From Mnemiopsis leidyi (lineage: Eukaryota; Ctenophora; Tentaculata; Lobata; Bolinopsidae): 64,000 nt of DNA. This document shows positions 12,081 through 22,700 of this stretch, piece after piece. Within the stretch, counting starts at the first letter, position 1. Each line of letters opens with the position of its first letter. The stretch is from contig JH157001.1 in assembly GCA_000226015.1 (NCBI GenBank), positions 57,475 through 121,474 on the forward strand, given 5' to 3'. The notes beneath the pieces are model-generated. The model saw only the letters and a list, made by a program, of their open reading frames with translations, searched no databases and was not told where the DNA came from. Both the position numbers and the translations under genes were made by a program.

Positions 12081-14904
12081 GTAAATGACTTCAAATGTTG
12101 ATGTTATATTTTCTATACAATTACGCCTAATCTGGAGTCCGAACCGAAGGAGCAAAGTTGCAAAAATTTTTGGTAAGCCAGCGATAGCGCCTACATTCAT
12201 TACCGGACCGGTTCAAAATTTAAATTTTGGCCAATTCAGTGGTTTCTAGATCCGAATCTCTAAGTTTAACGGTAGATTGTGATTTTATATTCTTTTGGAC
12301 CAAAACTGTCGTATTTTTCGATTCTTTTTAAAACCATCTGCGTTTTCCGATAAAGCTGTAACAAATTTTGTTTAGTCGTTAGCAGTAGAGCGACATTTTG
12401 GTTTTAACCTTTTCTTTTGAGTACGATCCTTTTGTGTGGCTAATGGCCCCTGATATACCTCAATTAGACCTTACCGTGAAGTGTGAAAAGGACAATTCTG
12501 CCACAGAAACCGTCGGTACATAATCAACTATTGTTCGTGAGTCAACTTGGTTCATCCGACATTGACTTGCAGGTCAGCTGAGTGTCAATTGATAAAATCT
12601 TCCCTGGCTTTTTGCTCTATTGTATATCTGTAACCAATATATTTACCTATGGATAAACATTTTGTTCTGTGGTCTTCGTTCATTAGACACAAGAGAATTG
12701 TTTTGGGATAAGTCGAGTCTTTGTAAAATTTGCCTAACTCCACTTTTTACAAAACAAATATCAATTCCTTCAAATAATTGTTCGGTAATTGACATAAAAT
12801 CTTGTAAAAATAGCTTTTGCATATTGATATTTGTATTTATACAGATTTGTAAATATACAAAAGCTGTTTTTCAAGATTTTTTGTAAATTATCATTACAGT
12901 ATTAAAGCCACTATAAAATTGACCACTATAAAATTAGAATCAAAATTTCTGCTTTCACCGGACGGATGTATCTCTTATTCTCCCACTCTCATGATGATGT
13001 TGCACGTTGTGATTAATTTAAATGCAGATTACAAAAGTATACAAAATAAAGCGAAGCAATTTCTCTGCCAAATGACAATAGTATTCATTCTCTCATTGTC
13101 AAGAATCTTCCCGTGTACATATGCGCTTTTCATGTCGCTGAACCATCTACCTATTTTCAGAGAAACTTCACTGGCCTTACTGGTACATGTTTTAGCAATA
13201 CGTCCCGTGGTCGTATAGCGTCAATGTAGATTAGGCATGAGCGCCGCTGGCATTTCCAGGAAACTGTTGTATTGAACCAAATCTTTTCGTCGTCGGCTTG
13301 AAAATTTTTTACTGAAATATCGGATTCAATTTTCTTGTAGATAGTTGTAGACGTGGTGAAGATCTACTGTCTTAATATAAAAATTCGGTAAAAACGGTCC
13401 ACTTGCAAAAAGAATTGTGACCCCTCCGCAAAAATGCCTTTCTCCATGAAGGACATGCTTGGTGGACAAAATCACTATGTCAAGATGGAGAGGACTCACT
13501 AAAACTAGGATTTCCATGAATTAGAAGCCAATTCCATCAGCTTGACCCAATAGAATTAGGCAGTGCAATACTCACAATACAACCAACAAAATGCAGGAAA
13601 AGCTAAACGTATCTCCAGCATCTTTACGGATAATACGACCAATAAATCATATTGTAGTGTCATAATGATTTGTTGGCTCGAAACTAACTAAAAGCCACGG
13701 TTATGTACACGTCAGCATGGCTAGTCTCGCACAAATACAATGTTGCTTATCGCATTAGTCTGCCACTAGATGGAACGACACTTTCCAAAGAAACCGATTT
13801 GAAGTTGTCTTGCCTGGCCGCGGTTTATACCTGTCGATATATTCGAAGTTTTTGGTAATTCAATTTTCATTTTATGAGCTTCGTTTATTGCCATTTAGTC
13901 TGTCAAATTTACCAATATGACAGATTTCTGTGTACTACTACTTTGTTACTATACGTTTTTCAGGATTCGCACAAATTGTTAAAGGTCGCGTTACATTGCG
14001 ATCTGTTCGCATTATGCCAAATTTGCATGCTTTTTCTTTGTTTGTGCTTTATATTGATTGAACTGACTGCCTTACTCAGTGAAAATGAAATGTTTTGATT
14101 TGGGCGGAGTAGGAATTGTTGGCCTAGAAAACGCGCATCTACCTATAAGTATAACATAAAACTTTGAGGCCAAACGAAGTACCGAAAATTCGGTCATTAA
14201 GACTAGCCACACATTACGGGATACGAGATATCTATCTTATGTAGATTTTACCACCTTTTATGACCGTTAGTATTTGCTCTTGTATTTCTCGACGAATAGT
14301 ATCTATGACATTCATGATTATGTTTTTATGATTTTGTATCGAATGCTTTCGTTCTTGGGAATGTTGCTTTTTCTCAATTGAAAATGGATACGAGCGTTTT
14401 AATTAAAATGCTTTGTTTGTCCTATTAATCTGAGTTGGATTTGCTGAGCCACTTTAATGAATGTGATGAAAAGTTTGCAGTAAGAAAAATATCGATAAAA
14501 TATTTGATAGAATATAGTGACGTAAGCTAACGAATAAAGATCAGATACCATCGTATTTTGCAAATAAATACATAGATAATGTCGTAGCACTGAAAGAGTA
14601 GTAGTAGTAAGAATCTTTAAAAGTACGAAATATCTCTATACAAGAGCATCCTAGGTACTTTATAGATATCAGAACACGAAAAAAAAAGATAAAAAAAACG
14701 ACTTTCTATTCATCTTCTAACTTTTTCCATTCAATCCTATCTAAGGCCAAATATCTAAGGTCTTCAAAGTCAGTAATATTCCTAAGTGGTATGTCAAGAT
14801 CTCTACGTCTCAAATCTGAAAGAGTAAAACGATAAAACCTCGATTTTCACGTACTTTTACTATACCTTGCCCCTCACCGCGTCTCTTTAGCAAAACGGAC
14901 CAAC
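12081..14904. other. intron/intergenic, no supportable gene
   Basis: AT-rich sequence. It holds the inverted repeat at 12796-12880 and the doubled word CCACTATAAAATT near 12909-12934. Open stretches at 12620-12886, 12919-13218 and 13874-14098 are AT-driven and lack splice sites or a coding-like composition. A pyrimidine-rich acceptor-like TCTCTTTAG at 14882-14890 lies just before the ATG at 14905. Confidence 0.5.
12796..12880. repeat. AT-rich hairpin, 27-bp arms
   Basis: AAAATCTTGTAAAAATAGCTTTTGCATA pairs with TATACAAAAGCTGTTTTTCAAGATTTT with a few mismatches around a 30-bp AT-rich loop. A foldback element or structured transcript segment. Confidence 0.6.
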
Positions 14905-15135
14905 ATGGCGTCCAGCTGTCCCCCCACCCACGAGGAGGAGATATTTGAACATGGTCACGTGACACCATCAATAGTGGAGTCGCCAATGGTGGAGTCGGAA
15001 GCTGTCATGAGACTGGAGTCAGGAGGCGAGCTGTCTAACTTTCGTATCCGCAAGTTTTTCGACAACAGAGGCAAGGACAGGAAGAGACGACGACGGGGAC
15101 CGACCAAGTGGGCTTTTAACACCGGGACCATCAAG
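14905..15135 (+). CDS. alternative first coding exon, 77 codons
   Basis: The ATG in CCAACATGG has a strong Kozak-like context and opens 77 codons ending at AAG|GTTAGT in phase 0. The protein starts MASSCPPTHEEEIFEHGH, is acidic, and ends basic (RKFFDNRGKDRKRRRRGP, a possible bipartite NLS, then KWAFNTGTIK). It joins in frame to the exons at 15849 or 18599, giving a short product of about 140 residues ending in the CDN tail. GC content is higher than in the flanks. No family is recognised. Confidence 0.65.
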
Positions 15136-15848
15136 GTTAGTAGGCATCCTTAGCTGTGCCAGCAATTGGGAGGGGGCAGGGCAGAAAAATGCTGGTTTTA
15201 TTTGTCTCTTATTTTGAGTATCAGACTGGAGAAAATCCAGCCAGGTTTGAATATCTCACTCTTGACAATGATTCGTATTCTGATCATGACGCTCGGATCT
15301 ATTCTATTTCTATGCGTTCATTAGTGTGTAATGTGTCTATATCTTCAGAAGCCCATTGTTTAAGTGTCTGTGAAACACAGACTGCTCCATATCTATAAGC
15401 ACCTACTTAGCTACTTAAACAACTAACATTGTTAAACATTATCTCATTTAATTAACATTTCCAGTCTGAATCTGTACCGTGTGCCTGTGTCAATGAGTAG
15501 GCTTGCCTTCTGTTGAACTTGAAGTTCATTGCAATTTATTTTTGAAAAAAAGTATATTCTACTTCATTTTTGGTTTGTTATATGTTCCAGCCAATATTCC
15601 CAAGGACAAAGGATGTCTAAGGAAGAATTCCGACTTGTGCAGGTTTTTTTTGTGTCTCATATTAATCCCTTCCCGCCTATCAGGAATGTTGATTTTCGTA
15701 GTGTTTAAAGTATAGCAGTATTTAAGTTTGAACCATTTATAGATATACGACACGCAGCTGTTGTCCTAACAATGTAGATATATATCACTTATCCAGTGTA
15801 GTTTCTACTACACAATTACGACAAGAATAGACTGTATGTGTGTTTCAG

Positions 15849-15944
15849 TTTCTAAAAAAGTTCAAAAAGCCGAATAAAGAGGATGAAAGAGACACTCCTT
15901 CACCCACCTATCACGGAATTAACAACGGTGTCCCACCAAAAGTG
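15849..15944 (+). CDS. duplicated penultimate exon, copy 1
   Basis: A 32-codon phase 0/0 exon between TGTGTTTCAG and GTG|GTGAGA. It starts with a basic stretch (FLKKFKKPNKEDER) and ends TYHGINNGVPPKV. The exact counterpart at 18599 has identical length and splice sites and differs at only three residues, which shows selection or very recent duplication. Confidence 0.7.
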
Positions 15945-16891
15945 GTGAGACATTTGCCCTGCGTTCAATAGCAACTTGTTTGTGTGGGTTTTCAAGCTTT
16001 TTAAACAAACAGCCTCTTTCTTTAAACTTTCTTTAAACTGACAATATGTGTTATAGAAAAAAAACTGATCACACCAGCCAGTCAAAAGAGGATAAGCTTC
16101 TTCATTTACTCGAGTCCTATTTCTTAGAGGTACCTACGATCGGGTTTTCTCATTTAACGCTTACTCCCATGACTGGTTCTTTGTGCCGTCTACAACTACA
16201 TGCTTACAAGTGCTTTTTCTCTTCAATGGACCATGGTTCTGTGCGATATCTTTTGAGTTGTTTTCTTTACTCTTTTATCACACTTCCACATTTTCTTCTG
16301 TTTTTTTACCAGGTGTTCGGTTGGTGCCAGGTGTGATTTTTTGAAATAAAACTATCAGCTGTTGCTTTAACGTTCACAATCTGTCAATCTTTCAATATCA
16401 GGGTGTATTTGTTGATTTGAACTTATCTCTATGTTTAAAAAGTTGTCAGAATTATCAATTTCGTTAGATTTGGGGATTTTATTTTGATTGATAAAACTTT
16501 CAGTTAACGTTATCAGCCTTACAGTTTATTTAACTGTTTTCATATATTCTATTCTTGAAGAATCGACTTCTAAAGCTAAAGAGGTCCTGCCTAGCCGTTC
16601 TCGAGCTTGAAGAGCGTTAAAGAATGTATATGCAAACTTTTACTGAGTTTTTTAGTTCATAGTTTTAGTAATCATACGTATTTTCGTTTTATCAGCTGCA
16701 CAGGTGGCTTGTCGATTACATAACATTTAAGTCATGAAATACTCTCTAAATCTTACCTCAAATAATAATTTTCAGACAACGACATTAGCCAAACTTCCTT
16801 GCTTATACTGTCTGGTTATTCCGTAGAGGGTATCAATATCCACACACCTTTATGACAAAATGATCGAATGTACGCAGTACATTTATTTTAG

Positions 16892-16987
16892 GTTACTCCA
16901 CTAACCAGGCTACCAATGATCTCCCTGGCAAAGTCCGTTGCCCATGACATCAATCTCACATTCCTCAAGTCCCTGTGTGACAACTGA
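16892..16987 (+). CDS. terminal exon, copy 1 (ends FLKSLCDN, stop)
   Basis: After TTATTTTAG, 31 codons and a TGA encode VTPLTRLPMISLAKSV and end SLCDN. Phase 0 matches the donor at 15944. The copy at 19673 differs by one residue (FLESLCDN). The mixed hydrophobic/Lys pattern could be an amphipathic helix. A possible alternative small exon (about 16785-16842, frame DISQTSLLILSGYSVE) lies upstream in both copies. Confidence 0.6.
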   Translation, partial: VTPLTRLPMISLAKSVAHDINLTFLKSLCDN

Positions 16988-17005
16988 TCCATGTTCATTT
17001 TAACA

Positions 17006-17015
17006 NNNNNNNNNN
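17006..17015. other. assembly gap (10 N)
   Basis: Ten Ns sit exactly at the junction of the two copies of the duplicated 3' region. The placeholder length is arbitrary, so the true spacing, or whether the copies are adjacent at all, is unknown. Confidence 0.95.
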
Positions 17016-17409
17016 AGTGTCTGTGAAATGCAGACTGCTCCATATCTATAAGCACCTACTTAGGTACTTAAACAACTAACATTGTTAAACATCATCTCAT
17101 TTAATCTAACATTTCCAGTCTATCTCTGTACCGTGTGCCTGTGTCAATGAGTAGGCTTGCCTTTGTTGAATCTGTTGAACTTGAAGTTCATTGCAATTAT
17201 TTTTAGTCTGTGAGTGTTACTCTGTTAATATTCTCCTTCTTTTTCGGTCCGGAATATACTCCCTAGAACATGGGATATTTAAGGAAGAATTCCGGCTTGT
17301 GGGTTTATTTTGTGTCTCATATTAATCCGTTCTCACCTATCCGGAGTGTTCGTTATGTGGAAATTCAATGAAAAGCAGTATTCAAGTTAAGTTTGTACTA
17401 TTGATAGAC

Positions 17410-18478
17410 ACCCCTGCAGAAAAGGTCGATTTGAGGTCCCCTTGGAACATTGAAAGAAGAATTGAAAGCAAACTAAAGAATTTTTCTTGAAAATTGGCGT
17501 GCAAAAATTTTCAAAGAAAAATCAAAGTGTCATACAACTTTGCAACCTAACTAAATAAAATTTTTCTCAAATTTTAGTTTAGTAATTGGTTCTTTATGAA
17601 AAAAAAATTTCAAAGGAAAATCAAAGTGTCATACAACTTTGAAACCTAACGAAATGAAATTTTTCTCAAATTTTAGTTTGGTAATTGGTTAGTTGGTTCT
17701 TTATGGGGGGAAAAAAGATCCAAACCGTTTAATGTAATAATGTTCAGTATTGTTTAGCACCCATTTTTTCGTGCAACAAATCAAACTAAAAGTTTGATTT
17801 CTTTTTCTGGGATGTTCTGAGTTTGCTCCAAATTTGATGAGCATAATTGAATTCTGTTGACAACATTATAATTTTGTCACAATAAACTAAAAACTTTAGT
17901 TCGCCAGCCAAATTAGTTGTTTAGGACAAATTCACAAGGATTTCTTTGAATAGAATTGAAATGATGAACTTAGCTGTTCGAAAATTGCAGCCGGCAGTTT
18001 CCAAAAAATAACCAAGAATAGCATTTCCTTTATTCCCAGAAACGTTGTCAGCGACAAATTAATGATGATTTTTCTAAAATTTTCGGGGGCTTTCCCCCAT
18101 AATTTTAGATTGAAATGATACGCTTTAGCCGTTCCAAAATTGCAGCCTGCAGTTTCCATTTCCAAAATATCCGGGGCTTCTCCTGAGAACAAAATAACGA
18201 AGTAAATCCTTTCCTTTATTGCCAGATTCGTTATCTGAGACTGTTTAATCGTGATTTTCCTAAAATTTTAGGGGGCTTCGCCCCCAGAACGAAACAGCAA
18301 AGCTCAATTTTTCCTTAATTTCAACAAATTAAACAAAATTTTCTGGAGCTCCGCCCCCAAAAAGTAAAATGTAAAACAATGACTGGGGGACTCATAGTAA
18401 AGTTTCGCCTCTAAAGCAAACTAAAGAAAATTTCTCGGTAACTAAAAAGTTTATCTCAAATGATAATCTGCACCCATG
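17410..18478. mobile_element. hAT-like non-autonomous insertion, 1069 bp
   Basis: It is flanked by a perfect 8-bp direct repeat TTGATAGA (17402-17409 and 18479-18486) and is absent from the otherwise matching copy 1. The ends CACCCCTGCAGA and, reverse-complemented, CATGGGTGCAGA share the CA....TGCAGA pattern of hAT-family termini. The interior has a tandem repeat of about 100 bp (near 17522 and 17618) and GGGGGCTTCGCCCCC-type hairpins. No transposase frame is visible. Confidence 0.65.
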
Positions 18479-18598
18479 TTGATAGATATACGATACTCAT
18501 AATACTAAGCTGTTGTCCTGACAATGCAGATATAAATATCACTTATCCAGTGTAGTTTCTACTACACACGACAAGAATAGACTGTATGTGTGTTTCAG

Positions 18599-18694
18599 TT
18601 TCTAAAAAAGTTCAAAAAGCCGAATAAAGAGGATGAGAGAGACACTCCTTCACCCACCTATCACAGTATGAACAACGGTGCCCCACCAAAAGTG
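18599..18694 (+). CDS. duplicated penultimate exon, copy 2
   Basis: Same length, phase and splice sites as 15849-15944. The protein differs as HSMNNGAPPKV against HGINNGVPPKV. If both copies are real they could serve as mutually exclusive exons, since either splices in frame to the terminal exons. Confidence 0.65.
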
Positions 18695-19672
18695 GTGAGA
18701 CATTTGCCCTGTGTTTAGTGGGAACTTGTTTGTGTGGGGGTTTCAAGCTTTTTTTTAACAAACAGCCCTCTTTCTTCAAACTGACAATATGTGTTATGGA
18801 AAAAAACTGATCACACCAGCCAGTCAAAAGAGGATGAGCTTCTTCATTTACTCGAGTCCTCTTTTTTTTGTAGTCCTATTTCTTAGAGGTATGGTTACTA
18901 CAACTACATGCTTACAAGTGCTTTTTCGCTTTAATGGACCATGGATCTCTGATATCTTTTGAGTTGTTTTCTTTACTCTTTTATCACACTTTCACATTTT
19001 CTTCTGTTTTTTACCAGGTGTTCGGTTGGTGCCAGGTGTGATTTTTTGAAATAAAACTATCAGCTGATGCTTTAACGTTCACAATCTGTCAATATCAGTG
19101 TGTATTTGTCGCTTTAACGTTCACAATCTGTCAATATCAGTGAGTATCTGTTGATTTGAACTTATCTCGATGTTTAAAAAATTGTCAGAATTATCAATTT
19201 CGTTAGATTTGGGATCAATTATATTTTGATCATGATAAAACTTTGAGTTAACGTTATCAGCCTTACAGTTTATTTAACTGTTTTTATGTACTCTATTCTT
19301 AAAAAATCGACTTCTAAAGCTAAAGAGGTCCTGCCTAGCCGTTCTCGAGCTTGAAGAGCGTTAAAGAATGTATATGCAAACTTTTACTGAGTTTTTTAGT
19401 TCATAGTTTTAGTAATCATACGTATTTTCGTTTTATCAGCTGGCAGCTGCACAGGTGGCTTGTCGATTACCTAACATTTAAGTCATAAAATATTTGCGAC
19501 GATGAGACAACAATAACCTTCACTCTCTAAATCTTACCTCAAGTAATAATTTTCAGACAACGACATTAGCCAAACTTCCATACTCATACTGTCTGGTTAT
19601 TCCGTAGAGGGTATCAATATCCACACAACATGATGACAAAATGATCGAATGTACGGAGTACCTATATTTTAG

Positions 19673-19768
19673 GTTACTCCACTAACCAGGCTACCAATGA
19701 TCTCCCTGGCAAAGTCCGTTGCCCATGACATCAATCTCACATTCCTCGAGTCCCTGTGTGACAACTGA
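19673..19768 (+). CDS. terminal exon, copy 2 (ends FLESLCDN, stop)
   Basis: Counterpart of 16892-16987 with a Lys-to-Glu change near the C-terminus and the same TGA. It is followed within 20 bp by a possible ATTAAA poly(A) signal, which supports it as the true 3' end. Confidence 0.6.
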   Translation, partial: VTPLTRLPMISLAKSVAHDINLTFLESLCDN

Positions 19769-19785
19769 TCCATGTTCATTTTAAC

Positions 19786-19791
19786 ATTAAA
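19786..19791 (+). terminator. possible poly(A) signal ATTAAA
   Basis: ATTAAA lies 18 bp after the stop of the copy 2 terminal exon. This is unusually close to the stop, so a longer 3' UTR remains possible. Confidence 0.3.
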
Positions 19792-22700
19792 ATGTAATTA
19801 AGAGCTAGTTTTATGTAATGGATTAGCGACGGAGGTATGTTTTTAGACTCCTCAGTTTCGCACCACGGCAAATGCGTGGGTGTGCTGTTTGAAACTACGT
19901 GATCGTGAACTTTCTCCCCTACTTTCCCTCTCCACAAGTCAAACTCTCCGAGCCCGGTTAAAACAATGTCATTATCATATCAGGAGAGTTTAACTCCCGG
20001 TATCCACAACATCGGACGGGCTCCTGGATGACCCACCACCACCACCTTCATTGTGCTGGCGAGAACTCACGAAATACACACACAAACCACCTGAGCCTGG
20101 TTTCCTACGTCCCTACTTTCTTGGTGAGGACTGTACAAATGGAAGAGAGGTGGACTGTAATTACAACACGAACATTAGCACACGTTCGTCGGCCCTGCAT
20201 TAACCCAGCCATCTTTTCTTTGTCCCCATTGTCTTCTTCTTCTTGATTTTACTCGCGTTGTTGTTGTTCGTGTTGACGTGTAGTTTTCTTGATAAGCACC
20301 CTGTTGGTTTGTTTTTACCCTCTTGTTCCACGCCTACATGCAAGCCTATTTATTTGAGTATAAACTTACGAAAAATATGGTCACGTAGTTTCAGGAAGAA
20401 ATTATTTTTTGTCGGCCTGTCCCATGCCAAAAAATGACAAATTAAGTAGCATCTGAAGATATCTGCCATTATATCTTCAGATGAAAATAATAATCGTAAA
20501 AGAGATGACCTCTTTCTTTTCAAAACTCAATGTTAAACAAGTTTGGCTTAGAAGGCCGCTTGTACAATGAAATCCATCGCAGAATTATGCCTCAATGCAA
20601 TGTTAGGGCAAGTGGTGAGTACTAACTTACTAGGGAAAGTAAGTGAGCAGTAAGTACGGCGCCTGATCCGGCCTCTCATGCGACTCCTTGTTACTTCAAG
20701 AACTCGCGTCTCCCTTAGAATTAAAAACGGGTTATCTTTGCGACTTTGAAATTAACTTTTTTACTTGTGTTGATTTCTGATAATGGCTTTAAAATGAAAG
20801 CAAGTTGGTACAATTAGTTGTCGCTGCATGTTGTTATGTTATTATATGATATATGGTAGCTTTGTTAAGTTAGATATAATAGCTTGGAGAGTTTAACTGG
20901 AATGCTTAACACATTTTAACCTTACAATTTGAAAAGAATAGCGAATGAGTCACATGGTCCTCATAGAATTAAGGATTGGCAAAATAATACTAATTAAAGA
21001 TCCTAACCTTTCAATTTTCCAAGTTTGTAGCTGATAATGACTACCAAATCTTATCCTCCTTAGCTGAGTTCCTTAAATGCTGTTATGTTGATTGTTGAAC
21101 CCTAGTTTCAAGGCTATCTTTCTTTTAATATATTACTATAATAGCGATCGCCGTATAAATGCTATTGTCACTTTTTTTGTCCCGAATAGGTTCTCGGTAT
21201 AACCACATGGTAATATGGTATCTCTTTTGGCTACACGGCTACACGGCAGCCTAATTCTATATGACGTAAAAGCGGTGCTATCATTTGTCACGATCAAGGG
21301 ATCGCGTGGTTAACGAACTTCATTAACGAACAACATTTATGCCTGACCAATTATGCGGAATCAATATCATATATAAACAAAATCAGTCATCGCTCGAATA
21401 TATTTTTACTGTTTGACCGTGCAATATTGTTTTACTCATATCACTTATGTAGTCATGTATTGTAGTATTTTACTCTTTCTGTTTTCAAATAGCAGGCTAA
21501 AACCATGATTTGAAATTATCCTCAAAATCATGATTTAAAATTATGACCAACTCTTACAGCAATTGGGGCAAACAGTATGTGTGTAAAATGTTGAACTTGA
21601 AGACATAAATGTCACAAATAATCCCAGGCCACACAAGTACTGACTCTCTGCACAGCAAAACCATTCAATTTCAAGTTGATTTTGCCGGCCATTACCCATT
21701 CACCTGAATACATCAGTAAAATTTTGTACCGCTTCAACCTACATACCTATTTTTTGGACTTAATTAAATAAAATATCAGTAAAATGCAATAATTTATACC
21801 AGTTACAGTGTGTCAAAAAGATCCATATCTATTTCCTAGTAACCAAAAAATAGTCGGTAAAAAATCACCCATATATTCGAGTGAATATGTTAGTTTGGCT
21901 GTGGAACTCGAGGGTTAGGCACGAGTTTAATACTGGGCAATCTTTGCTGTCTTTGTGGGGGGCATTGAGAGGCAAAATCATTTTCCTGGTATATTTCCGA
22001 AGTGGTGAGCAATTAGTGCAGAACAAAAGACGTTTGCTATCTTGGATTGATATTTTGGCAAGGTTCATGAATCACCTGATCCCCTTATGAAGTACTATAC
22101 TGCTTCCTCTCTGTGTGGCCCTCATCTTATAAACTTTGAACCTGCATCTGCTCGTTTTCAGGATTGATTTGGCTGCTTTTCTTTTGGATTTTGTTTTCAT
22201 TTAGAGATACATGGTTTATAACCAATTATAATTCATATCAGTTTCGAAAGTTGTCGCTACAATTTAGAGTCGTGCCACAAAAAAAGTTGCTACTCAGTAC
22301 TAGGTGCAATGTACGTAAGGTGCAATCGTGACGCCCAATGCTCATTACGGATACAATTTAAGTAATGTGGTCACAGTGGATCCCACTTCATTAATTTTTT
22401 GATTAGCCTTTGCACAACCGGCAGCTTCCCAAGTCGGTATCAAATTCCAAAGATCAATCCCGCCTACGGTTGCCACCAAGGTAGGCGCTGTGTCTCAATC
22501 TCCTGCGACATTTATAATTAGCTTTGCCCTGTATATCCAGCTGTTTAATAAACTTGATATGACGTGATTGACTTTTAACGCCTCCACTGAATTGACCTCA
22601 GAGCTTCAGAGATCTCATGTTTTACGATTGAATTCCGTGTTAAAACATGTGTTATAGCAGTTAGCGATATAGAAGTTGACATGGATCCCGGTTAATATTT

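Larger units (their letters stand above)
15363..17005. repeat. tandem duplication, copy 1
   Basis: Sequence from AGTGTCTGTGAAACACAGAC onward is repeated at high identity from 17016, just after the N gap. Copy 1 holds exons 15849-15944 and 16892-16987 and is cut by the gap at TTTTAACA. It retains an approximately 50-bp stretch near 16130-16190 that is absent from copy 2. It may be a true tandem duplication or two alleles placed side by side. Confidence 0.85.
1203..19768 (+). other. gene-level entry: unrecognised charged protein with modular phase-0 exons
   Basis: A + strand gene of unknown function is inferred from a series of splice-bounded open segments: 1203-1401, 1676-1734, 5780-5803, 10873-11043, 11154-11336, 11506-11625, 12027-12080, 15849-15944 and 16892-16987, with a duplicate of the last two at 18599-18694 and 19673-19768. 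Possible alternative first coding exons start at ATGs 5978, 10382 and 14905. The product is Lys/Arg- and Asp/Glu-rich and probably largely disordered. I see no enzyme motif, signal peptide or membrane segment. Nearly all exons are phase 0 and so can be skipped or swapped without breaking the frame. The last exons could also splice in frame to the formin core at 46440, so it may be an upstream part of the formin locus and not a separate gene. Transcript data would decide. Confidence 0.5.
17016..19786. repeat. tandem duplication, copy 2 (with insertion)
   Basis: It repeats 15363-17005 with scattered substitutions and small indels, plus the 1.07 kb insertion at 17410-18478. It holds exons 18599-18694 and 19673-19768 and a possible poly(A) signal just after. 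Confidence 0.85.

Noticed and set aside
16313-16330. 18-bp microexon VFGWCQ between TTTACCAG and GTGTGA
   Set aside because: Conserved in both duplicate copies, but so is the surrounding intron. The donor is poor and the exon is not needed for frame.
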